From assembly GCA_015350385.1 (NCBI GenBank), contig WNKI01000001.1:2385178-2449177 (forward strand): DNA of 64,000 nucleotides, given 5' to 3'. Position numbers and translations under genes: made by a program. The notes below the pieces were generated by a model that was not told the DNA's origin, did no database searches, and saw nothing but the letters and a program-made list of their open reading frames with translations. Below are positions 35,675-45,332 of this stretch, one piece after another (position 1 is the stretch's first letter; the number at the start of each line of letters is the position of its first letter). Source of the stretch: Aculops lycopersici (taxonomy: Eukaryota; Arthropoda; Arachnida; Trombidiformes; Eriophyidae).

Positions 35675-37210
35675 TCAGGTTACCGTTTGGATTCTCAATG
35701 TGTTTGTGGATCCAGGACCGCGGCGCCAGCCGGTAATGACAACAACATGATCACCAGTTTTCAAGATACCTCTACCCTTTCCAAACGCGATACCCGCATT
35801 GACTCTAGCGTCCACATCTTGAGCCCAATCCTCGTGCTTCTGGGCCGTGTACAACACTGGCAAGATTCCACGCCACAGGTGGCCCTGGCGCGTCGTTTGT
35901 GCATTACGTGACAATGCAATGATTGGACACCTTGGCTTGTATTTGCTAAGTTCGCGGGCAGTGCGACCTGTTGTTGTGAGAGCCAAAATGGCGCTTGCAG
36001 GTAGCTTCATAGCGGCGCTAACCGCAGCAATGGCCACCGCAGTCGAGGGTTCTGTTGGCGAGGGAGTCTTTAGACTGAGCTCGGTGAAGAAGCTCACGGT
36101 AAACATGGCAGCCTCGGCCTCCAAAGAAACAGAATGCATCATTTTAACCGCCTCCAATGGGTAGTCGCCCTTGGCAGTCTCGCCAGATAGCATGACACAA
36201 TCGGCTCCATCTAAAACTGCATTAGCCACGTCGCTAACCTCAGCTCTAGTGGGTCTTGGCTTGCTAACCATAGATTCGAGCATTTGTGTTGCACAGATAA
36301 CTGGCTTGCCCGCAGTATTACACTTGCTTATCATCATCTTCTGAGCTAAAAACACCTTCTCCGCTGGAATTTCAATACCCAAGTCTCCGCGCGCAACCAT
36401 AATTCCGTCCGAAGCTTCGATAATCTCATCGATCCTCCTAACTCCCTCATGGTTTTCGATCTTGGATATGATTAGAATATTCTTACCCTTTTCGCCCAGT
36501 AAATCACGGATTTGCTTTACTCCGTCAGCACTTCTGATGAAAGACGCGAAGATCATGTCAACCTCTTGGTCAACACCAAAAGCCAAATCCTTCTTGTCCT
36601 TCTCGCTAACGGCTGGCAAGTCGACGTCAACTCCGGGCAGGTTGACTCCCTTTCTTGATCCCAGTGAGCCACCGTTCTCAATAGTACAAATCAGATGGTC
36701 GCTTTTAACTTCTTTAACCAATAAAGAGATTAGACCGTCATCCACATAAACCCTATCATTTACCTTGATTACCTTTGTGATGTTTGCATAGTCAACAAAC
36801 AAATAGTCAGCAGAACACTTTTCAGCGTACTTGGGATCAGTCGTAACAATGATACTCTTCCCCTTTGTCAACTCAACTATTCCCGATGGACCAGATTCCA
36901 ACAGACCAGTTCTAATCTCTGGCCCCTTGGTATCCAGTGCAATACCCACCGGACAAATGGGAATCTGATTGTCCTGGCTATAATTTTGCACGGCTTGTCG
37001 GACAGCGGCAATTGTCTCGGCATGATACTCGTGACTTCCGTGGCTGAAGTTGAGTCTTGCAATATTCATTCCAGCATCAATCATGGCCATTAGGGTTTCC
37101 TGAGCTCTAGAGGCTGGTCCAATGGTACAAATAACACCCGTCAACCTGGTAACAAGCTTGGCGGCCTCTAGGGCATCCAACGAACTCAAGTGATCCAATT
37201 TTGATTCCAT
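35675..37210 (-). CDS. PK: Pyruvate kinase
   Basis: Pyruvate kinase converts phosphoenolpyruvate and ADP to pyruvate and ATP, the last step of glycolysis. The 511-residue single-exon product covers the family nearly end to end (human PKM 531): GVICTIGPAS, GMNIARLNFSHG, ALDTKGPEIRTG, the B domain, then ISKIENHEGVRRIDEI, the signature MVARGDLGIEIPAEKV and the CATQMLESM / RPTRAEVSDVANAV region. The C-terminal regulatory domain follows (ALTTTGRTARELSKY, RGILPVLY, VVVITGWRRGPGSTNTL). The parent of the broken copy at 33320-34046. Start at the first Met (MESKLDHL), consistent with a shortened N-terminus. Confidence 0.96.
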   Translation of the reverse strand: MESKLDHLSSLDALEAAKLVTRLTGVICTIGPASRAQETLMAMIDAGMNIARLNFSHGSHEYHAETIAAVRQAVQNYSQDNQIPICPVGIALDTKGPEIRTGLLESGPSGIVELTKGKSIIVTTDPKYAEKCSADYLFVDYANITKVIKVNDRVYVDDGLISLLVKEVKSDHLICTIENGGSLGSRKGVNLPGVDVDLPAVSEKDKKDLAFGVDQEVDMIFASFIRSADGVKQIRDLLGEKGKNILIISKIENHEGVRRIDEIIEASDGIMVARGDLGIEIPAEKVFLAQKMMISKCNTAGKPVICATQMLESMVSKPRPTRAEVSDVANAVLDGADCVMLSGETAKGDYPLEAVKMMHSVSLEAEAAMFTVSFFTELSLKTPSPTEPSTAVAIAAVSAAMKLPASAILALTTTGRTARELSKYKPRCPIIALSRNAQTTRQGHLWRGILPVLYTAQKHEDWAQDVDARVNAGIAFGKGRGILKTGDHVVVITGWRRGPGSTNTLRIQTVT

Positions 37211-38283
37211 TGTGTATAGTGGTATGTTGTATGATGTGGAATTTATTTAGGTAAGCGTGGCGAAGTAATATAATGAAACTTTATTTCCTCCTGTGGTGTT
37301 GTTTGTTGACTTGATGCAAATTGTTAATATTGACTTGAGATTCAAACAGAGAATTCATGAATGTTTGCAGGCAAAAAGGAAATGAATATGCAAGGTAAAT
37401 GCGGATGGCTTATTCTATGAATAGTTTTGGATGCTTTTGGATATGAGAGGATTGAGTTAACTGCCAAAAAATGTGTTCTTGTTGTCGATTTGTTTAGCTC
37501 GACGATGGAGAATGGAGAAAGGTGACCACGTCGCTTTCTCCCAGTTTGTTGGGCCGCTTCGCTCGCTTGCCGTCGGCGCTTCTGCTGCAGCGAATGAAGA
37601 AAATTACACAGCACACACCTTCAAAAGGTGCGATCCTTTTTGCATTGAGGTTGCCACACACACTAAATGAATTGCAGCACTAGGGGCAAAGAAAACATGA
37701 GCAGCGTATAAGGCAAAAAATCACCAGGGAGCGCCGAGTGCGTGGACACCACAGCCGCTGCACAATTTCACCATTGAAAACTCACCATTTGGTCGAAACT
37801 TGCAAGAGATAATAGTGCGAAAATCATGTGGTTACATGTAGGCGGCCACCTTATCTGAGCAATGTAATTTTCCCCTTGCCCTATGTGGATTGCGACCCCC
37901 TCAACTCTCAATTGCCGCACACACACAAAAATCTGAAAACTCACAGTTGCGACGGCGGCGGCAGCGCCAGAGTTTCGATCGATCGGCGCCGCCGCGCCGC
38001 TTTATGCTGCCGCTGCTATGGATTTTGATGTGCTGCTGTCATACGCGACCGCGACGGCGACGCCAAAAAGGCCAACAGTCTGTTGGTATCCAAGAAGCAA
38101 GAGCAAATTATTATCTTATTATCATTATCATCATAATCTCACTACATATTGATTCCTCCATATTGACAACCTTAAAAAAACAACTCTAAAGCAACTAACC
38201 AGCTATTAAACACTAGATTATTATTATTATTACTACTATTGACCACAAATTAGGAACAGCTCCAAACATCAACAATCATAAAC
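37211..38283. promoter_or_regulatory. Divergent intergenic region, pyruvate kinase / XMAP215-like
   Basis: About 1.1 kb between two divergently transcribed genes, with no supported coding sequence; both promoters and 5' untranslated sequence are expected here. The 3' half has GCC/GCG-rich sequence (37940-38070) followed by AT-rich sequence with TTATTATTATTA runs before the start at 38284. Confidence 0.45.
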
Positions 38284-40893
38284 ATGACCGAAATGGACGT
38301 CTACGATCTAGTCCAACCGGTCGACATATCGCCTCAAATTCAGGGCAACTTCTACACCCAAATGGAATCCAAGAAATGGAGCGATAGAAAAGAGGCGCTG
38401 GATAATATTGAGAAGGCAACCTCGGCGCAGAGGATTCAACCAAGTGATAATTTGAGGGATTTAGTGACGACGTTGAAGAAGACAATTGCCAAGGATTCGA
38501 ATATCGTTGTGGTTACTTTAGCAACCAAATGTTTGTACCAGTTAGCTCAGGGAATGAGAACAGACTTCAGACCTTATGCCGACTCTTGTCTCACTGTTCT
38601 ATTTGAGAAATTCAAGGAAAAGAAGCCCAATGTTGTCGCCACATTACGCGAAGCAACCGATGCTTGTTTTGTCGGCTCTAATTTGGAAGAGATGCACACC
38701 GACATCATCGCTTTTCTCGACAACAAAAATCCCCAGATTAAGGCTGAGATGGGACTCTTTCTAGCTCGTAACTTTGCCAAATTTCCCCTTCAGGTTAGAA
38801 ACAAGAAGATCCTAAAGCCACTTGTAAATGCACTCATAAAAACCCTAAGCGACATGGACGCAACAGTTCGCGACAACTCGGCCCAGGCGATTGGAACCGC
38901 AATGAAAGTTATTGGTGAAAATCTAATGATGCCGTTGATAGCTGATGTCGAGCCAATTAAGATTACAAAGATCAAGGAATTTTGTGAGAAAGCTGAGATT
39001 ATTCAACCCCAAGCTAACGGACAAGAGCATGGGATTGTTGCTCAGACTAATGGACAAACGGCAGCCCCAGACCAAGAGCAAGCCAACGGAATAGAAGAAG
39101 ACGACGAGGATGAAGAGGCACGTATTTATGAAATGCTAGATGCTGTCGACATATCGCCTCAAATCCAGGGCAACTTCTACACTCAAATGGAATCTAAGAA
39201 ATGGAGCGATCGTAAAGAGGCGCTGGATAATATTGAGAAGGCAACCTCAGCACAAAAGATTCAATCGAGTGATAACCTACGCGATCTAGTGACAACATTG
39301 AAGAAGACCATTGCCAAAGATTCTAATATTGTTGTGGTCACTTTGGCTGCGAAGTGTTTATGTCAGCTGGCACGGGGAATGAAAACTGACTTCAGGCCAT
39401 ACGCTGACTCATGTTTGACGATTCTATTTGAAAAATTCAAGGAGAAAAAACCTAACGTCGTCGCTATTGTTCGAGACGCAACAGACGCATGTTTCGTAGG
39501 CACCAATCTAGAAGAAATGCATGCTGATATTATCACTTTCCTCGACAACAAGAACCCTCAAATTAAAGCTGAAATGGCCCTATTTCTAGCTCGAGTATTT
39601 GCCAAGTATCCGGCCCAAGTATTGAACAAGAAAACACTTAGACCACTTATAAATGCTCTCATCAAGACACTTAGTGACATGGACGCTACCGTCCGCGAAA
39701 ACTCAGCGCAAGCTATTGGGACTGCGATGAAGGTTACTGGTGAGAAACTAATGATGACACTTATAGCTGACGTTGAGCCCATAAAGATACCAAAGATAAA
39801 GGAATTTTGTGAGAAAGCCCAAGTAAAGAAAGTGCCAAAATCTGCTATGAGCTCTCTGGTTTCAACAGCATCTACAGGTGTACTTCCTGGAGCGCCGGCT
39901 GCAAACAACCAGATGACTGCAACCTCGAGGTCATCATCAGCGACAATGATTAGATCAACATCGAACAGGCGACTATCCGCAAGAGCGGGACCTGTCGGCA
40001 GCAAGACATCAACTGCAGGGTCAACAGCATCCGTAGCCCCCAGTTCAAATGCAACAGTCAAAAGGACAGCAACAATTATAAAGCGTTCAACAACAACGAC
40101 TTCGTCTACTGTACCTAAGAGAGCCTCTGGATCTTTCCAGCCTCCGTCCCAAGCTGTAGCCCCAGCACCCCATCAAGCCCCAAATGCCCAAACCCTGCAA
40201 CAGCACCCCCCTTTGCTCACTAACAATAACACCAACAACAACAACAACAACAATAACAATATCGGCCAACACGAGTTTGCCGTACCCCATCAGCCCCCAG
40301 TAGCTGGATATATTGCGACACCGACAAAGCCAACATTTGCACCTATTAACAAGCAACCACCAACAAGGCAGGAGAATCTTGACATTACGATATTTAGGTT
40401 GATTTCTGACAATCATGAAGAGGTTATTGCTTCCCTAGATGAACTAGCTGATTCACTTACCGATGAATCGGAACTCGTGTACAAAGGTAGAATTAATCAA
40501 ATTATCGATCTAGCATGCCTGCAATTAGTGAAGAGTTTTTACAACCAAAGAACAAATAGCGACGGAGCTTCGCATTCAGTCAAGATAACCAAGTCCTCGG
40601 ATTTTCTAATGAAAGTATTCAACAGGAAGCATCTGGTGGCCGCTGCGAGTCAACAATCCATTCGATACTTACTGGTGCAAATATTTACACTAACCCAAAG
40701 CCATTTGAACTTGGACGAGGAGGATGAGATAGTTCGAATGAAACTGAACAACTTGGCTTCAACAATTATGGATAGCTTCGAGCCGGCAAGCATGATGTGC
40801 ATTCTGACAGGTATTCTGAATGAACCCTCGCCAACCTCGATTGTGGAACCAATCAAAGACGCTATTATAAGATCGATGAGATCTATAAAATGA
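38284..40893 (+). CDS. Short XMAP215/CKAP5-family microtubule polymerase with duplicated TOG domain
   Basis: XMAP215 proteins (CKAP5, Minispindles, Stu2) bind tubulin through TOG domains and speed microtubule growth. The 869-residue product has TOG-A (about 1-240) and TOG-B (about 285-520), both most like TOG2 of CKAP5 (KKWSDRKEALDNIEKATSA, TLKKTIAKDSNIVVVTLA, LFEKFKEKKPNVVA, LDNKNPQIKAEM). An acidic spacer lies between. A Ser/Thr/Asn-rich, basic linker (about 520-695), likely for lattice binding, follows, including a poly-Asn run. The last 170 residues (ITIFRLISDNHEEVIASLDELAD...) resemble the helical C-terminal region of CKAP5. CKAP5 has five TOGs in 2,032 residues, so this is a drastically reduced form. 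The N-terminal ~40 codons of the two TOGs are almost identical in DNA. Confidence 0.88.
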   Translation: MTEMDVYDLVQPVDISPQIQGNFYTQMESKKWSDRKEALDNIEKATSAQRIQPSDNLRDLVTTLKKTIAKDSNIVVVTLATKCLYQLAQGMRTDFRPYADSCLTVLFEKFKEKKPNVVATLREATDACFVGSNLEEMHTDIIAFLDNKNPQIKAEMGLFLARNFAKFPLQVRNKKILKPLVNALIKTLSDMDATVRDNSAQAIGTAMKVIGENLMMPLIADVEPIKITKIKEFCEKAEIIQPQANGQEHGIVAQTNGQTAAPDQEQANGIEEDDEDEEARIYEMLDAVDISPQIQGNFYTQMESKKWSDRKEALDNIEKATSAQKIQSSDNLRDLVTTLKKTIAKDSNIVVVTLAAKCLCQLARGMKTDFRPYADSCLTILFEKFKEKKPNVVAIVRDATDACFVGTNLEEMHADIITFLDNKNPQIKAEMALFLARVFAKYPAQVLNKKTLRPLINALIKTLSDMDATVRENSAQAIGTAMKVTGEKLMMTLIADVEPIKIPKIKEFCEKAQVKKVPKSAMSSLVSTASTGVLPGAPAANNQMTATSRSSSATMIRSTSNRRLSARAGPVGSKTSTAGSTASVAPSSNATVKRTATIIKRSTTTTSSTVPKRASGSFQPPSQAVAPAPHQAPNAQTLQQHPPLLTNNNTNNNNNNNNNIGQHEFAVPHQPPVAGYIATPTKPTFAPINKQPPTRQENLDITIFRLISDNHEEVIASLDELADSLTDESELVYKGRINQIIDLACLQLVKSFYNQRTNSDGASHSVKITKSSDFLMKVFNRKHLVAAASQQSIRYLLVQIFTLTQSHLNLDEEDEIVRMKLNNLASTIMDSFEPASMMCILTGILNEPSPTSIVEPIKDAIIRSMRSIK

Positions 40894-41088
40894 ACAAATC
40901 ATTGTAACGAAACGATAACAACAATCCTCAAGAGAAACATTATGCAAGAAACTGCAACTACCACAGCAACAAGAGCAAACAAGGAATAAATTCTCAGTGT
41001 GAATTGCAAACAAACACTAATAAATTTGTGCTGATTCAAGTGCCTACTAGGATTATCTTTATCATCAAGTCTGTTCTGCTGGTTCAAA

Positions 41089-42684
41089 TCAGATAATACG
41101 GAAGATGAACTTCCATTCGCTGGATTCTTTGCCACGGACATGTCTAAACAATTGTGGCTTTTGCCAAGCCACAGAATCATCTGGGTCTCCTCCTGATAAG
41201 ATTGCGCGCAATGCGAGTTGTTCATGCTTTCTGCTTATGCTCTCAGCCGGAATTTTGTTAAGCTTGTTGAGTTCAAGCTTGATACTTTCATCACCAGCAA
41301 CTAGCGCCAATTCTATCTCTGTTTTTGGATACGTTTGACCACCAAGTTCGATATTTATTTCACTCCAGTTCAACTCCCCAAAAGCGAAACGCCATTCAAT
41401 CATACCATTCGTTTCAGGTGGACACATTTCGTATCTGGCGATATACGATGTTGTCCAGTCTCGTTCGAATTTGAAGTCTAGATTCTCGCTCCTGAATATA
41501 AGTGAGGACCAACCCTTTTTGTTATAAGTTTCACAGGTACTCTGATAGGTGTCAAGGTCGCAATTGTACTTGAGTTCAAACAAAGGATTACCATTCACAA
41601 CTGATTGCATCAAATCTATGATTACGTTCTTCTCGATGATTGGCGAGAACTCTCCACGCTCAATCCTCCACTGGATGCCACCTGTTTTTCTGCTCGTAAA
41701 GTTACCTGCCTGAGCCTCGTCGAGTCTTGGTAGTGATGAGATCGATTGCAAGTAAATTTTATCCAGTTCTCTGCGTCTAATGATATCTGCTTGTTTGTCT
41801 TGAGGCGCCAGCTTAACAAGATTGGCGGTTAGTCTTTCGAGGTGTTGCTCTAACCATGATTCATCACAAGATTTGCGTAATTGCTTCGTCTCATTATAGG
41901 CCAGAGAGTATCGCCTCGTAACATCCAAGACTTCATATTCGCCGTAAGCTATACAATACTCGAGCTTCTTAGACCAACCAACCTCGTAGAGTAGTGGACT
42001 ATCGACAGCACTCTCGCAAGAGTCGACATGAAGCCACCTCTTTTGCGCCTCTGACCAAACCTCATTCCAAACGTGATCCTTCGAGTCATGCACTAATCTT
42101 GCCTCGTAGTCCATGGCAGTGAGAACAAGTAGAAAACAATTTGCCCACTCACCACAACGACCCTTTCTAGTGTTGAGTAATATGGATGGATCATTGTGAC
42201 GGATGAAGTCGTAAGTATAGTTGCAAGCTTCATTTTGGCACTTGTAATGTTCCACCTGTTTCCCTTCTTGATTCACAAAACAATTGACAAGTTCCAAACA
42301 ATTATCTGAACACAATGTACAATCTGGAGCTCGAAACCATGAGAAGAATTCGTTGGCATACCAATTAGTCAATACTGGTAGCAGGTTATCTTGATAATCT
42401 CCGTTGAGTATTTGGAGATTATTTTGAACTAACTCAGCGATGGGAACTAAATTCTTGGCTTCCTCGAGAGCATACTTATCATTGAGTATCTTACGGACAC
42501 TCTGGAGATGTAAATCGACTTCTGCCTCAAATTGGCTATTCTTGAGTTGATTGATAAAATTCATTATCCCAATCTGCGTTATCATTTTTGAATTCACATA
42601 CTGCTCATCGCGTGTCAAATGCGCTTCAGTAGATATAAGCGAAAATAGAAACACGCGCTTCATTTGACGTACATGAATACGCAC
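41089..42684 (-). CDS. NGLY1: Peptide:N-glycanase (PNGase), without PUB domain
   Basis: PNGase removes N-glycans from misfolded glycoproteins exported to the cytosol during ERAD. The product (531 residues from the first Met) carries the transglutaminase-like core: zinc pairs C122/C125 and C149/C154, catalytic Cys177 in GRCGEWANCF, His204 in DHVWNEVW and Asp221 in HVDSCE, followed by SPLLYEVGWSKKLEYCIA and DVTRRYS. A C-terminal PAW-type region follows (GGIQWRIERGEFSP..., IARYEMCP..., VAWQKPQLFRH). Human NGLY1 (654 residues) starts with a p97-binding PUB domain; only about 45 residues precede the core helices here and the upstream sequence runs straight into another gene remnant, so PUB is absent. 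The exact start is uncertain; Met8 or Met34 could serve. Confidence 0.92.
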   Translation of the reverse strand: MRIHVRQMKRVFLFSLISTEAHLTRDEQYVNSKMITQIGIMNFINQLKNSQFEAEVDLHLQSVRKILNDKYALEEAKNLVPIAELVQNNLQILNGDYQDNLLPVLTNWYANEFFSWFRAPDCTLCSDNCLELVNCFVNQEGKQVEHYKCQNEACNYTYDFIRHNDPSILLNTRKGRCGEWANCFLLVLTAMDYEARLVHDSKDHVWNEVWSEAQKRWLHVDSCESAVDSPLLYEVGWSKKLEYCIAYGEYEVLDVTRRYSLAYNETKQLRKSCDESWLEQHLERLTANLVKLAPQDKQADIIRRRELDKIYLQSISSLPRLDEAQAGNFTSRKTGGIQWRIERGEFSPIIEKNVIIDLMQSVVNGNPLFELKYNCDLDTYQSTCETYNKKGWSSLIFRSENLDFKFERDWTTSYIARYEMCPPETNGMIEWRFAFGELNWSEINIELGGQTYPKTEIELALVAGDESIKLELNKLNKIPAESISRKHEQLALRAILSGGDPDDSVAWQKPQLFRHVRGKESSEWKFIFRII

Positions 42685-42803
42685 TCTTTTTATCGGACAG
42701 AGTATTTCTGTCTTTGTTAAGCAGAAAACAGATACAACAAGAAGTTGATAGTCTTAATATTAGAGAAAGCACCTACGATGTGTTGAAGTAATTAAGATTG
42801 ACC

Positions 42804-44808
42804 TCATTCCGATCTATCACCATAAAATTCAACTTGTTCTGTGGTTAATGGGCGTAGAAATCCCTTGTCTATCTTACCGTTTGATTTTGAAAGCGGGATA
42901 TCCTCCAAGATTACAATGCCTCTTGTGAGATGTTTCTTCCAAGCCAACTTCGCATTGACATGATTCATTAGATCAACAGCAAGTTGTCTCCTCTTTTCAT
43001 CTTCCATTCCACTCAACGCCCTTGAATTGCAAATTCTTATCCTCCTCTTCTTCCGGTTCGTGTTTGGCGTCAGTTAGTTTGATTTTCTCCGCGGGCTTTG
43101 GAACCACAAAGGCGCGAGGACTATGACGTCCTGGTCCTCTCTTATGTGCTATACCTATGACGCATACCTTCAAAACTGATGGGCGCTCCAGCAGAATACC
43201 CTCCAACTCTTGGGGTGTAGCTTTGCGAGCGCAACGGCAACACATCATCTCATTGTAGCGGCCAATAGAACAGTTCCTCGTCGGAATTGAAGTCAGGCCA
43301 AGTCACCTGTTCTGTAGAAATAGTCTTGGTCAAACGTTTCCGGCTCACAAACTAGCGGCCACACACCACCCTCTGGTACCAGGTCAACATATTCCTTGTC
43401 ATCATCAATTAAATTTAGTCCTTGAGTTGATACAAATGTACACGGTTTGTTTGCTTTGATAGCCCTCGCAGCTTCTAGATCGAAGTAGCCGGGAAAAGTA
43501 GTATTACTCTTGATAAAAAGCAAGCCTTCCTGATTGCAACCCAATAGTTTTCCAGTTTCTGGATCAATAATCTTGGCCTGGAAACTGGGATGGAGTTTAC
43601 CCGCTTTGTTAGACTCTATCGAATACTCCTCGGGTCTAATGTTGTGGGCGGAGCAGCTGAAAATCTCCGAGGATCCGTATCCTTGCCTGCAAGTTAAAAT
43701 ATGCGGATGCTTCGAGAAAAAGTCCCTCAATTCATTAACGAAAGTTATTTTGGAGATACCAATTTTACCGATCTTATATCAAAAATCAATGTTTCCGAAT
43801 CAGGATAAGTGATTAGATTGAAAAAGGCAGCGGCGCTCAGGACGATCGAGTTGATCTTGTATTTCTCAATAACACCAAGAAAAGTCTTAGGATCAAATCC
43901 ATTTATGATAACTAGAGTGCATCCCACCTGAATGGCACCTAAAAGATGATACGTCCGCTAACATAATCCAAGGATGCAGAGCTAGCCCATTGCGAACCCC
44001 TCGCATTGGGTCTTTCCATATTATATAAGACGGCGAGAGAGTTCCAATGGGTCATTGGTACAATCTTAGGTCTACCTGTTGTACCTGCTGGCAGTGTGGT
44101 ACTTTGTATTCTTGCAGGCGACAGGAACTTGTTCCCGGGACTTGGCTAGATTGTGGTCGTAGTTGAGGTAATCCTCGATGGTTTCCATCGAACTTCCCCC
44201 ATAATTGTCCATTTGAATGCCGGTCACCTTGTAGTGCAATCGTCGCTCAACTGTCGAGCCCAATTTAGGTTGCGTTCATGACAGAAGTACAACTTTGGCT
44301 CAACCTTGCGAGCGAAATACAAAACCTCTGGATACGGACCCTTCGGATAGGCGCATGCAACAAATCCACCAGCACAAATGATTCCAAGTGTCAATATACA
44401 ACTTAAGTCGGAGTTATCATAGCGGATGCAAACCGAGTCGCCCGACTTTAGACCATGTTTGTCAATCAGCGCGCTTGCAACATTAAGCACCTTCTCGTTA
44501 ACTTCGGCGCCTGTCCATCTGCGACCCGAGTTTGTATCAAGGAAGATTGTTGCATCTTAGTCCTCGTTCTCGAGCATGTGGCACATGTAGTGTCCCAAAG
44601 AAGTCCACTTTTTCAAGTTTTCGATATTAATGTCTTCGCGGGACTTGAATATCTTGCCATCAACACTTTCGCTCACAGTATCATTGCTGTCCTCGTGTCT
44701 GATCTTGCCGGTCTCATCTCTGGGACTGGTAAGATGGTTTGTCTCGGGAGCGATACAAGCTGATCCGTTTGAGTGCAAGCTTTCAACTCGCGACATCTTG
44801 GAATTCAT
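42804..44808 (-). pseudogene. Decayed acyl-adenylating enzyme (acyl-CoA ligase / luciferase family)
   Basis: The span reads as one ANL-superfamily enzyme broken by changes of frame and a nonsense codon. Order on the minus strand: N-terminal part (44808-44560), in-frame TAA at 44557-44559, then SGDSVCIRYDNSDLS, a frame change near 44230, motif A3 as PAGTTGRPK near 44090, another change, then IINGFDPKTFLGVIEKYK, a change near 43740, motif A5 GYGSSEIFS, motif A7 YFYRTGDLA, two single-base shifts near 43295 and 43250, then the A8 region (SVLKVCVIGIAH) and motif A10 SKSNGKIDKGF. At least six breaks exclude one functional product unless the assembly is poor here. Closest in style to 4-coumarate-CoA-ligase/luciferase-like enzymes; substrate unknown. 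Confidence 0.82.
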
Positions 44809-45332
44809 AGTTATGATATAATGAGCTCCTATGAGAGTCAGCGGCTTGAAATGAAGCTTTGAGCTAGGATTTTATAATAATATTTCCTGGGCTCTATCGG
44901 AAAGACTCGTTTACGCTGGCTCGCATTTTGTTGCTAGAGAACATCGTTATCTAAAGAATAACTCTTGACGGCTCAGATCAGATCTATAGATAATTGGCAC
45001 CCGTTTCATCAACTAAGTATTGGGTCTATCCGGTGCCAGTTATCGTGCTCTGCCCCGAACAAGTGGATCACTCAAAGGGATTTGAGCTCTCCGCAGGAGT
45101 TTGAGAAATTGCACGGTTTGTTTTCATTTGCACATGAGTAGATATATTAATTTGTGCAATTTCGAAAAAAATGCCAATATTATCCAAGAAAATCATATAT
45201 TTCTGATCACCTGACACTCAAGACTGTTGATTCATACATAAGAAGAAGCACAGCCACCTGCTAGAGGATTAAAAATACCTATGAACAGATTACTACTAAA
45301 AAGAAGCAAACCAACAAAATCATCAGTGCAAG
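44809..45332. other. Intergenic region
   Basis: About 0.5 kb between the decayed ligase and the UBX gene. No reading frame or repeat of note; the UBX gene promoter is expected near its 3' end. Confidence 0.4.
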
